Shown here: piece after piece, positions 12,036-23,159 of the stretch
Layout of the letters: every line of letters starts with the position of its first letter
How positions within the stretch are numbered: position 1 is the stretch's first letter
Source: Clarkia xantiana subsp. parviflora
Lineage: Eukaryota; Streptophyta; Magnoliopsida; Myrtales; Onagraceae
Assembly: GCA_036873135.1 (NCBI GenBank)
Contig: JAPTYO010000011.1
Coordinates: forward strand, 12,309,747-12,373,746
DNA length: 64,000 nucleotides
Reading direction: 5' to 3'
Program-made: the position numbers and the translations under genes
Notes under the pieces: generated by a model
Seen by the model: the letters and a program-made list of their open reading frames with translations, nothing else
What the model was told of the DNA's origin: nothing
Database searches by the model: none

Positions 12036-13127
12036 TAATTGAAAGTTACATTTTTTATAAATGAGAGAATTGCAATTCGAGTTTATGATTCATCGACGTC
12101 ATAATGTTTGATTACATCGGATTTTATGGTCTATAAACTAAGTCGTAGGAGGAAGCAATCCTCTGCCTAAATTATGTCGAATGTGGGCCTTGCCTTGTCA
12201 CACAGGCACGGTCGTCTTGTAGGAGAGGGGGGCCTCTACCGTAACGAGACTGGCTAAGAACCAGTTGGGAAACTTGGTTACGCAAAACGATCTTTTGGTT
12301 TCGGAATAACACGACATGATCTTCGTTTTGCACATCCCCGTTATGAACTCTGTTCGTCATTAACCACATTCTGGGCCAGATGAAAAACCGCGATAGCATT
12401 ATTGACATATCCCACACCTAACGATGTTCGGATATGCTATTGACGCGTGCTTCATACTACGCGTGCCGTGTTCGACCACAGGGTCATGCTCGGTTGTGCT
12501 AGGTATAATCCTCGAGATTTGGATGGGCGTAAACTTCTTCACCTCGAGCCTGTGATTGATCCCGGAAGCCTTGTGAAGAGGCACCCAAAGAATCCTCATG
12601 GACTCATAACTCATATCTAAGGTCAGGCTCAATGTTCGCTTCTCGATGTATGAGCGTAGTGCTGAAGAAAAAAGCAAAGTTACCACGTCTTTGGAAACAT
12701 GCTGGGTTTGACTAAGGATATGAGCGATGGGGATGGTCAAGTTCACCTGTTATTCACCGGCTCTTGTATTCACTAGGTGGCCACCAACCGGATATTAGTT
12801 GAAGGTTGTGAATACTTGTACGGATGCCTTGGAGAAGGATTCCTATGTGGAAACTAGGCAATTGGAGAATTAACAGTTGACCTAGGATACAACACGATAC
12901 AATTTTGATGTTTATAATAGGTTGATTTGAGATAGGGAATCAACGTTCCGCAAGCGCTACAACACTCCTAACTGATGAGTAGCACGATGGCCGTCGCATC
13001 CGCCGGTCGCACGGCAAACCTCGTATGAACTATTCGGAAGCATGGGCAAGATCAGAAGAGTGAAATGTTGATGCGATTTGGACAACAATACATTAACTGG
13101 CACCCTCCCATTCCGGCGGGTGGGAGC
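12036..13127 (+). other. 3' untranslated region of El-2
   Basis: No ORF is credible. The region is shared with 54780-55882 (El-4, right) and, inverted, with 48512-49471 (El-4, left arm). It ends in the polypurine tract at about 13116-13127. Confidence 0.6.
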
Positions 13128-13725
13128 TATTAGCATATGGTGATTGGGCACCGTAAATGGAAGCCCATTAATACGTATATGTTACCTAAGACAATTGGGT
13201 AAATGTCACATTAGGGAAATTGGGCTTCACCCAAATCTCAATTGACATGAGAGGCCCAAGAAAATTGGGTCTTCCTTATACACTAGGCCGGCCGAATTAT
13301 GGGAGTGGGCAAAGTGGACTTTTGTCCACTTTGCTCATCCTATAAATAGGGAGTGTTATGGATTTTATAAAGGTAATTCTCAATTCCTCCTTTGTGGTGA
13401 TTTGAGAGAAAAACCCTCCTCCCGAAATACACATATTCGGCCGAACCTACACTACCACCAAGGGTGTGCCAATTTGATTTGAGCAAACACTCCGAAGATC
13501 TGTCCCTGCCAAGAATCGATCAGAGGCTTTGTTGTGGAGACTATACCGCAGGGCTTCCTTAACAAAAACCTCTACGGGTTCCGTCCGGTGGATCGAGAAC
13601 TCCCTCAGCAAGATCTTGGACTACGGAAAATGATTAAGCTATGTGCGCATCTTCCGCTACGTAATAGTGATTACTAGCATGTACCATGTTTATGTTTCCG
13701 TAGTATTTAGCCCCGTAATCCAACA
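13128..13725 (+). repeat. 3' LTR of El-2
   Basis: This 598-bp direct repeat of the 5' LTR has a TATAAATA box at 13341-13348 and ends CCAACA, followed by the target-site duplication GTAAC. Confidence 0.9.
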
Positions 13726-13730
13726 GTAAC

Positions 13731-14204
13731 AATACTCTTAAGACTAGCACGGAACCTGAGTGTTCTCTGATTGCACGACTAGCCTCGTATTAAAAAAAGA
13801 TGAAGTTGTTGAAAATGCAGATCTATATTGACAGGCACCATCATATTCAGACGTGTGAGAGCTACTGACATTTTATAATTGACGTAGCCTTTATATGAGC
13901 CTATAATAGTTAGTTGAGATAGACCACTTACAGTAAATGAGAGCCTTGGACGAAATTACTTAGTGATTTATGGTCAATTGTGCTTGTATGAGAATATTAA
14001 TGAGAGGCTTGCAAAGTTTAGTCTAAATGGTTGAGATGGATGGATCACTTATAGTAACTGAGAGCCTTGGCCGAAATTACTTAGTGAAACACGATAGGAT
14101 GTGACCCTGGAGTGGGATACATATACAATAACATCATACGCGAATGCTATTCGCTTATGGGTGTTAAAAATGCTCCCGTACGTGACTGTCATTTACGTAC
14201 TAGA
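13731..14204. other. Intergenic stretch with a 49-bp direct repeat
   Basis: No gene is seen. A segment at about 13919-13967 recurs at about 14039-14087 with a few changes (GAGAGCCTTGG...GAAATTACTTAGTGA), spaced 120 bp apart. A small palindrome GCGAATGCTATTCGC lies at 14140-14154. Confidence 0.5.
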
Positions 14205-14212
14205 CATAATTG

Positions 14213-15565
14213 TAGGGCTGGGCATAAAAACCGGTTCGGTTGAACCGAACCGGAACCAAACCGGAACCGAACTAATATGAACCGGTTCTGACTGAACCGG
14301 TTCTTAAATGGTTCGGTTTTTATAATAAATATATGGAGCGGTTTTCGAGTGGTTTAAAACAAGTTCCGAACCGGTTTTTCAGAACCACTTTTGTTACATA
14401 AAGCCTAAATTGTTAGATAGTAATACACTCTTGCATCCTTTTTTTGGGTAGAATAAAGGGCTATAAACAAGTCGAGTATCCGACAAGCTCGACTCGACTC
14501 AGTTTACTCGAGCTCGAACTCGACCGAGCCTTAAGTTTTCAAGCTCGAGCTCGACTCGGTGCCATACTTGACATGTTCGAGTTCGGCTCGACTCGGCTCG
14601 ATAAGGTTAAAAAAATTCAATTAAATTATAAATGGTGCACCTTAGCTCGAGGTCGAACTCGACTCGATTAGGCTTTTTGGCTCAAACTCTTCCTCGACTC
14701 AATATATATATATAATATTATAACGTAAAGCTCGAAAAAAAAAAATCAAACTCGAACTCGACTCGAATAGGCAAAACAAAAAAGCTAGATTAGGCTCGCG
14801 AGCCTCTCGAGTCGAGTACAAGTGAACTCGAACTCGAATCGGTATCAGAAAAAGCTCAACTCGACTTGAAATTTAGTGAGTCGATATCGAATATCGACCA
14901 AGTCGATATCGAGAAGCTCACGAGTAGCTTGACTCGTTTACACCCATAGGGTAGATCCTTCACTATTTGGGTTTGGTTCATATTGGATGTATAGGTGGTC
15001 GTAGCAGGTTTGTTTACTTATATATAGTTATTATATATTATGTTAGCCCATATCAGTTCTACAATCAATTGAGTTCAGTTTTGAACTTGAAATTTAACTC
15101 AGAAATAGTTCTATATTTTAACTGAGATGATAGATTAACTCGCTTAACATACAAATTTTCAACCAGAGATTTGCAGCACTTTTGAAGTTTGAGATACGCC
15201 TCTTGACGTCGTTTAAAGTCTCGAGATTTATGTTTTAAATATTTTGAATTTTTTATATTATTAGATTGTTTCTAATTTAGACTTTGATACTCTCTGCTCT
15301 GAAGCGATCAATTGTTTTTATAGTTTTCTTTTTGCAAATTTATGGATTGCTTAAGGATTATCATCTTGGGTGTGTATTTTGGATTTTAGTAAAAAAAACG
15401 AAAAAAGGGGTTCAAAACCGGTTCGAACCGGTTCAGCTAATTCGGTTCTAGGACCTAAAATCTAGTTCGGTTCTAACATGATACAGAAAACCAATTGAAC
15501 CTAAAATCCGGTTCCGGATCGGTTCTGAACCGGTTCGGCCCAGAACCGAACCATGCCCAGCCCTA
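14213..15565. mobile_element. Non-autonomous hAT element (hAT-1)
   Basis: Terminal inverted repeats TAGGGCTGGGCA...TGCCCAGCCCTA are flanked by a perfect 8-bp duplication CATAATTG (14205-14212 and 15566-15573). That is the hAT signature. Subterminal regions on both sides are packed with GGTTCGG/CCGAACC-type repeats. There is no transposase. The same family recurs inverted at 34584-35473. The extra length here is explained by the nested insertion at 14454-14948. Confidence 0.92.
14454..14948. mobile_element. MITE nested in hAT-1
   Basis: An insertion of about 495 bp is absent from the sister copy at 34584-35473, which preserves the empty site. Imperfect inverted ends (TAAAGGGCTATAAAC and TATGGGTGTAAACG) are flanked by GGGTAGAA (14446-14453) and GGGTAGAT (14949-14956), an 8-bp duplication with one mismatch. 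The interior is almost wholly CTCGA/GCTCG repeats. A hAT-type MITE is the best call. Confidence 0.82.
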
Positions 15566-15573
15566 CATAATTG

Positions 15574-16255
15574 TTACTGTAACCAGCCTACGTGAATTGG
15601 AGTCGCGTACCTTATTGATTTTACTAATTTTGGGATTTTAACTATGCCAATTATAATCCTTGATTGTGACGAATATTACGCGTATGATAGTTGCGTAGGG
15701 ACCCTGTAAGCGAATGGCATTCGCGTTACCTAGTTAAATTGGTTAGCCAAACTTGGCTCTCGCTGTATTTGGATATTCCATATTAGGTATTTGGGTGAAA
15801 AATTTAAAAATAAGCAACAGTATATTACGAAATATTCAGAAAATGTAGTTTAAATATACAGAAAATATATTTGGATTAGTATGAATATATTTCAGTATAT
15901 TTAAACATACTTATTATATTTAAACATTTCTTCTTTTAGCGTGCCACATGTTATCATTTTAAGCGTGTACGCTGACCGTGACCAAAATCGGGTGTTCAAA
16001 AAGGAGATACACTTATTGTGTGTTTTTCTAGCTTCCGAGTTGTAACAACTTGAGTAGAAAATTGGAGCCCATAAATGTCTCATCTGTCATCCCATGTCCA
16101 TGAAAATTTGGCATAATCAGTTTTCTAAAAAAAAAAAAAATTAATTAGAAAATTGTGTGTAAACTGATAAAGTTTTATTTTCTAATAAACCCAAATTCCT
16201 GTAATCTTTATACCAATATAAAAAGTGAAGGTTGTCCTCACCCCCAATAGGTACC

Positions 16256-16302
<47 letters not shown>

Positions 16303-17344
16303 TAGTTCCCAAAATTTTATAAAATTGATGATTCATTCCTTAATATTTCTTAGATCCATCTATTTATCTTTATTATTACTAAACAAATTATTTAGTTAGA
16401 TTTTGTTATTTTTATTTATTAATGTCGCTTAATTGGCAGGTCGCCGCAGTTATTATTAACTTCTAAATCCAATATACTTATCAATCAAAGTCAGCATTAA
16501 CATACCATATGCATTCAATATGTGCAAATGTCGGGTGCATGCATTCTTCCGTTCACCATATCATAGATTTGGGAGTGTTCCGTCTGTTGACATTTTTGTA
16601 TTACAAAAATCAGTCATTTGCCAATTCATATAACATATTAAAATATGGATAAAATGTGGTTCTTGAAGTTTGACTTTACATATAACATGTTACTCAATAT
16701 TCAATACTTATTGACTTGAACTATTGATCTACTTCTTGTGTTTGTAATTTCAACTATATTAGGTATATCCTAATTAGTAGTTGAATAAATAGTTAATGTG
16801 AATTCAAGTATAAACTTCAGACGTTAGTGATTTAAAAAAATTGATGATTTATTCCATACTATATTTGAGTATTATTAAAATTTTCATTAGTTAAATTACA
16901 ATATTTTTTTTATTAAGGTCATTTAACTGACATGTTACATTAATTATCATTACTTCTTAATACAATATACATATAAATTTGAGTGGAGTCACTCCCAAAG
17001 TATGATATGTACTCAACTCGTGCAAACTTCAAGTACATGTGGAGATTTATTGTATTACATAGATCAGACCCTTGTCAAATCATACAATGTGTCAAAACAT
17101 GGGTCAGCCACGATTCTTGAATTTCGACCTTTTACAGATAACATATTACTCGTCCATCATTTAGGGTCTCGAACTATTAATTTAGTTCTTCCGTCTATCA
17201 ATTTAATCAAATTGCGTACAATCTAATAAGTAATCGACATAAAGTCAAGTATAAACTTTAGATTTTAATGAATTGAATTTTCCTTTGCGCTAAATCAATT
17301 TTTGTTGGTAGTATGGTATAAAATTGTATGGAAATTGTATATTT
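15574..17344. other. AT-rich intergenic DNA with (ATT)n
   Basis: No gene is seen. A perfect (ATT)n run of about 14 units lies at 16261-16303. A palindrome GCGAATGGCATTCGC at 15710-15724 mirrors the one at 14140-14154. Segments at about 16600-16850 and 17040-17280 look like a degenerate duplication, sharing AAGTATAAACTT-type blocks in the same order. Confidence 0.5.
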
Positions 17345-17347
17345 ACT

Positions 17348-17630
17348 CACTACAAGAAAATTGGCAATTTGTGATGACACTTTTTTAAGGGAATCAATTC
17401 CCTCACAAATTATAAGAATTTTCTAGGGATTTATTATGTTTTGAGAGATTTTAAAAGGATTTTCAAGGAAGTTTTCAAGGAATTTCTGGCCAAGCTCTTT
17501 GTTAAGAGTCAATCTCTTACAAATTTTTTGAATGTTGTACTTCTAAGGGATTTTCATAATTCCCTTACAAATAAGATTATACGTCTCTCACAAACAAATC
17601 ACTCACAAACGACTAGGATTTCTTGTAGTG
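17348..17630. mobile_element. CACTA-type MITE
   Basis: This 283-bp element starts CACTACAAGAAAAT and ends GATTTCTTGTAGTG, flanked on both sides by ACT. The CACTA termini and a 3-bp duplication are diagnostic of the En/Spm (CACTA) superfamily. It contains no coding sequence. Confidence 0.9.
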
Positions 17631-18362
17631 ACTCTTGTATAGGTCAAACTACTCTACCGATGACTCTGAGTGGTTAAGTACTGGTTTACATTCTTCACTC
17701 CCAAAGTTGATGAGTTAGTGTTTAAATACGAATTTACATTCTTCGCTCCCCAAGTTGAGTTAGATACAACTTTGTCGTTAATAACCCACGTTACGCGCAA
17801 TCCAAATCATTGTTAGTTGTAATCGTAAATATATATACATGCAATGCTAATTTAGTACAGTAATTAAAAACTATAATTAATTTTGTACCTAACTATCATC
17901 TTCTATTTTTCCCGTTTTGACTTACATTGTGTCGTTCTTCTCTGTCACACAGATTCATTTATCGCAGCCTCTCAACATCCGCATGTATTAACTGAATATT
18001 ATCATATTAGAAAACTTAAAATAAATTATGAATTTTAAAACTTAGACGATTAATACGCTTGCAACGCACGCGTAAATAAGAGTAAATATGTAGGTACAAT
18101 GAAAAAAAACACGCGGAGTGGGTCAATTGGTAAATGAATGAATAGTGCGGAAAAGATGGATTCAAAGTGTAGGGAATCCATACAGTTACTATACTTCAGG
18201 AAGTTGAAGAGAGAGGCAGAGATGCATACTATAGAGTGAAAAAAAATCAAGCTAAGGAGAAGGAATGGAGAAAACAAATATTATATCACAAAACATGTGA
18301 TGAGAGCTTTTGAGGAGAGGCCTAGGATTTCAGCATCCATCCAAATTTTAAAACCATAATTA

Positions 18363-21300
18363 ATGGCACAAGTACAACCAGATCAAGACATCTCTGCCAT
18401 GGATAGCAGCGATAAGGACAATACTAATAGTAGTAGCAGCAATACCAGTTTATCATTCAAATTCAATGCTCACGCACCTGAATTTGTGCCTAGATCACAA
18501 GCCCAATTTGCTGATCTATCTGGGTATTACTACCCTTACTTTCAATACTTTGGAGGCACCACAGGCTCTGAATGGCTCTTTGTGGGCGATAATGATCCCG
18601 CATTTTTCTTCCAGTGCTCCGCAACCATGACGCCTGCCAACTGCTCGAAGAATGTCCTCAATGAGGATCTTCAACAAAAGATCGTTAAACAGGTTCCCTT
18701 ATTTATTATGACCTTCTGTCATACATCTTCACTAATGAATTTCTCTATTTTTATCCAAACATTGATTCTCTACTCTTACATGTACTCTTTGCCTCTATTG
18801 TTTGTTAAAGCTTGAATGTGTGCGTGCATCTTGATGTTGCAAGAACAACTAGCAAAATGACCTTTTTTGGGAACGGGATTGATTCAAGATAGATAGAGTA
18901 AAGTCCATTTAATTAGTGATCTTAATTCTGCTCAACGTTTTAACATCTTCAATCAACAAGAAGATTCATAGAGATACTTTATATACTATCTTTGTCGACT
19001 TGCTACCATTTTATTATTTAATGCTAGATAACTCGTTTAAAAGATTGTTCGTTTTCAAATCATTTAGACTCACATTACAAGTTCTTATCAATGTGGGACT
19101 CATCAATTGATTTTTAATTTGGGTTAATTACTAATAAACTGTAGTTTGCCCTATGTTGAAAGTTGGTGTCTGAAATTTGAAATCTTAAAATGGATAGTCC
19201 TAGGTTTCATTTTTGTTGAAATTTAGTGTCTCTGCGCGTCTTTTTCTGATTTACTTTCAATCATTTTTCATCAACCCACTCACCGACTCATAATCCATCA
19301 CTCTTTATTTTTCACTCTTTATTTTTCACAAAATCGCCAAATTTCACCCCAAAAGTTGAACATCCAAAAGAAAAAATTTTCATGAGAGTGGTGAGGAGCG
19401 ATTTCCAGCGACAACGGAGCGAGATTACCTGTGTGGATGAGACCAGCTTCTTAGGTGACGGTTCCGGCAAGGTGACGAGAAGGGAGCGTGCATGGGAGCT
19501 CGAGTTTGACAGTCGGTTTCGTCGGGATTGGCTTTTCTAAAGTAATCACACCGAGACACCAAATTTCAACCAAAATAAAACCCGGAACACTCAATTTAAA
19601 CGCAAGACACATCTAACAGTTCTGATATTAGTTATTGCGTCCATGAAGAAAGTTAAGTCACTTATCACAAATAACCATTTACTTGCTCAAGCTTTGAGAA
19701 ACCCTTCAAAATTGGTGAGTCTGATCTCAATTTACTTGTAACTAGTAGTAAGGAGTAATGTTTATTTTTTAAATGGATGAGCTTGTACAGTTTGTTGCTT
19801 CAATATGCAAATGCATAGGCATTAATCCATCATCATTGTAACGGGGAGTTATTCTTTTGAAGGTTGTCAGTGGTGATGGAAAGAAAGTTAAACGTAGACA
19901 AGCCTTTACTGATAAAGATAAAGATGAATTGCAGGTTTGTATATTTCTCATCTCAGAATTACAAATGTGAAAGTTAAGAGATTATTAATGGCTTTTAATT
20001 TCTTTCAATCCTTAAACTTATTTCATGAGATTTCTTTTATATTTCAATCTTTTATGTGCATGATTTCACCAACTCTACTTTGAAGAAAAATATAGGGTTA
20101 ATAGGTGTTTTGGTTCATGATGTTTGACGACTTTTGGGTTTTGGTCCATGATGTTTATTTTTGTCTAGTTTTGGTCTCATATGTTTGCATATTTTTTCTA
20201 GTTTTAGTCTTTCCGTTAATATTTTCCGTTAAGTGACATGTGTAAGTCACGTGATCCACCCTAAACTTTTGATTTTGTTCAATTTAGTCCATCAAATACT
20301 TTCCTACCTTTTTTGTTTAATTTAGTCCTAAAGTCTCAAAATTGACTTCTCCAATTTGGGTCAATTTTGAGACTTTAGGACTAAATTGAATAAAAAAAAA
20401 AGCTAGGAAAGTATTAGAGGGACTAAATTGAACAAAATCAAAAGTTTATGGTGGATCACGTGACTTGCACATTTCACTTAACGGAAATATTAACGGAATG
20501 CAACGGAAAGACCAAAACTAGAAAAAAAATATGCAAACATGTGAGAGCAAAACTAGGAAAATAAACATCATAGACCAAAATCAAAAAGTCGTCAAATATC
20601 ATAGACCAAAACATCTATTAACCCAAAAATATAAGCACATGGTGGTACATGTTTGTTTGACCAAACTTGTTTTTGTCGCAAAATGGTATAACACGTTGAA
20701 AAATGATATTAATTGATATTTTTGTCTAATCTATTTCCAGAATTATATCATTAAATACTTTTTTAAATTATCATCAGTGTCAAAGTTTCCTAAAGTGAGT
20801 GATTTGAAGTTTAGAGTAACGCATGCATTGGAATGCAGGCTCGCATGGTTGTGGTGGAAAATCTACCGGAAGATCACTCTCATCAAAATCTGGAGAAGAT
20901 ATTTAGCGTAGTGGGAACGTAAGTAAGATTTTTTTTTTTTTTTTTTTTTTCTTTCTTGGGAAAAAAATACGTTTTTATTTTATTAATAACTATGTGGAAT
21001 AAATATTTATTGCTAATTTCTTTTCATTTTTTGAATAAGGAAAGTGTGAAGAACATAAGAATCTGTCATCCTCAAGAATCTAATTCCTCACGTTCACCCA
21101 GATCCGACTTATTAATTGGTAACAAGGTAATGTACTGGAACTAGAAGTAATTCTAAATTGTGAACTATCTTTTCTTATTGATATATTTACCAACATATAT
21201 TTAATTATTATGTTATGGTGTTTCAAGCTTCATGCATTGGTTGAATATGAGACTCCGGAGATAGCAGAGGCAGCGGTATGTACGGTCAAGAATTATTTAT

Positions 21301-22570
21301 TATTTGATATTTATTAAATAAATTAAAATTATTAGTCATTTTACTAAAACTTTCTTTATTGGTTGTTAATATATAAATAGGTTGAGAAACTAAATGATGA
21401 AAGAGATTGGAGAAAAGGACTGAGAGTAAGATTAATGCTCAAATGCTCGGTATGTATGTTGTTTCAATTTATTTAAGTTAATAATAAATATTCATTTGTA
21501 TTAAAAAAATTAATAATTATTATTAAAACTGCTGTTTATAATAATTAATTATAATTGCAGCCAAAATCTGTTCTTAAGAACAAGAGACCGGATTTTGATT
21601 TTATCCTAGATGATGAGCAAGGACCAGACTTTGGTGATGATGTTGAACTTGGCCTTGAAACTAGTAATGTAAGCTCCTTCCTACTTGATCAAACTACGAA
21701 AATCAATTTATTCTAGAATATAATGTCAATACTTGATTTATTTTATTTATCAAGTTATTAACCTAGTTTAGTACATTGAATACATATACTGTGGCCATTA
21801 TTATTGGTTGATAATTAAAATATTACATAAATTTTGACAGATTTAAAAATCTTTATCCTAATTTATTAATTTTTTTTTAAAAAAAAACATAAACTTATAA
21901 TTGCATACAAAATGCTACTTCCGATACAATTTCCATTAAAATTTACGTAAAAATGAGTATTTATCGGCCACGTGAGGCCTTTGAACATGTATCCAAAATA
22001 GATTCAATAAGAATCTAATAGAATTGCAGCGAAATACTTTCAATTGGACGTTCGGCTGTATTGAATATTGTTGGAATTAAGTGGTTATTCAATTGAAGAA
22101 ATTCCGTTGAATCATTTTCAATTTCTTGTTTAATACATCGTAAGTATGTATCAAAATATCTATTGTCGGCGATATATGTTCTTTTTTGGTTTAGTTTGAC
22201 TGAAATTATAATAAAGATAACAATTTGGTTTGCAATTGAAAGTTCATGCAACATTTATAAATAAATTAAAATTTAGATAGTGATTTGATTATTAAATTTT
22301 ACTAAATAATAAATATAGCAGGCTGAAGATAATCAAGTGGGTGTAAAAAAAGGATCAGGAAGGGGTCGAGGAAAGGTCCGAGGGCGAAGCTTGAGTTACA
22401 ATGGGAGAGGGCTTCTTACACAAGCAGTAAGTAGTAGTATAAGTAGTGCCTCCGCTCAATCTCAGTGCGAGAGTAAGCACAACTTAAAGGGACCCAGAAT
22501 GCCGGACGGGACCCGTGGTTTCACAATGGGCCGAGGAAAGCCTTTTTCTACTTCTCCATCTACTTCTTAA
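18363..22570 (+). CDS. LARP6: La-related protein 6 (LARP6b/c type), La-motif core missing
   Basis: LARP6 proteins bind RNA through a La motif plus an RRM. Plant 6b/6c forms also bind poly(A)-binding protein through a PAM2 motif. Exon 1 (18363-18692) carries PAM2 (FKFNAHAPEFVP, residues about 32-43) and the start of the La motif (LNEDLQQKIVKQ). The next recognisable La-motif piece, IASMKKVKSLI..., ends at 19714. The following exons are 19863-19934, 20839-20918 (RRM start, VVVENLPEDHSHQNLEKIF), 21045-21126 (RICHPQESNSS), 21228-21275, 21381-21449, 21561-21668 and 22322-22570, ending with the C-terminal GPRMPDGTRGFTMGRG motif. All junctions from 19714 onward keep frame. The central La segment of about 28 residues, including the FSD-type RNA-contact motif, is found nowhere between 18693 and 19630. 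A MITE stands there instead. Exon 1 cannot splice in frame to the next piece, so this is probably a damaged gene. Confidence 0.85.
19121..19634. mobile_element. Foldback MITE inside LARP6, abutting the La-motif exon
   Basis: The left end GGGTTAATTACTAATAAACTGT and the right end (reverse complement AATAACTAATATCAGAACTGT) are imperfect inverted repeats. The inner arms also pair (GTTGAAATTTAGTGTCTC with its counterpart near 19552-19570). The right arm runs directly into the codons for I-A-S-M of LARP6 without the expected GGGTT terminus. No duplication can be assigned, which suggests a deletion at that border. Confidence 0.55.
20095..20624. mobile_element. Mutator-type foldback MITE in a LARP6 intron
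   Basis: This 530-bp element has inverted arms of about 230 bp beginning GGGTTAATAG and ending CTATTAACCC. It is flanked by a perfect 9-bp duplication AAAAATATA (20086-20094 and 20625-20633). A 9-bp duplication with long inverted repeats points to a Mutator-like origin. It lies wholly within the intron between 19934 and 20839, so it should be removed by splicing. Confidence 0.88.
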
Positions 22571-23100
22571 ACCACCCAAGGCCTTTTTCTCACCTTTAGC
22601 TCTCCCACATTTTTGTTGCTGCTGTTATTAATTACTATATTCCAATTTTTTTACTCGGATTATATGATTTTATTATATATTCTATGTAATAATTAGAAAT
22701 TAAACCCTCGCTTTGCGCGGAGTTTTAAATAAAATTTATCTTTGTAATGTTGTTAAAGTTCAGTTTGGCCAGAAATTGATAAGGTATTAAATTATTTGTC
22801 TAGGTGGATCAAAAGATAGTATTTTGTTCAGTAGCCTTTATCAGTCTCTCTACATCCTCATTTTAAATTATTGATGTTCCGGCGAGTATTTTGCGAAAAC
22901 ATTTTGCTAATAATCTTACTAACATGTTTTCCGATAGATCGTATATTTCAAATGTTGAATCTTAAAGTTCAGAACTTCGGGGCTCCGCCGCTGGCAACAC
23001 CCGCAAGAAGGAATAGTGGAGTTTTTCCCCACGATTCCTCTTTGACGCTCAACTTAGTATAGAGATTTGAAGAAATGAGAATCTTGATAAATGAATGTGT
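22571..23100. other. LARP6 3' flank
   Basis: An AT-rich stretch follows the LARP6 stop and probably holds its 3' UTR to about 22690. No clear AATAAA is seen. From about 22970 a more GC-rich stretch begins that could be the broken edge of the gypsy remnant. No gene is called. Confidence 0.4.
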
Positions 23101-23159
23101 AAAACTTACTATATATAGGCGGAAACACATCCTAATTATGGTAAAAGACCAAGAGGAGG

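Larger units (their letters stand above)
5694..13725 (+). mobile_element. Copia-like LTR retrotransposon El-2, complete structure
   Basis: This is an 8.0-kb element with two similar LTRs (5694-6324 and 13128-13725), a Met-tRNA primer site, a leader of about 2 kb, a gag-like ORF pair (8322-9002), a hinge (9938-10255), RT-RNase H (10485-12035), about 1.1 kb of 3' untranslated DNA and a purine-rich tract (GGCGGGTGGGAGC) just before the 3' LTR. Near-perfect target-site duplications flank it: ATAAC at 5689-5693 and GTAAC at 13726-13730. Only about 0.9 kb lies between gag and the hinge, so protease and integrase are absent. It is therefore non-autonomous. Several in-frame TAG stops show it is also inactive. 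Confidence 0.92.
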
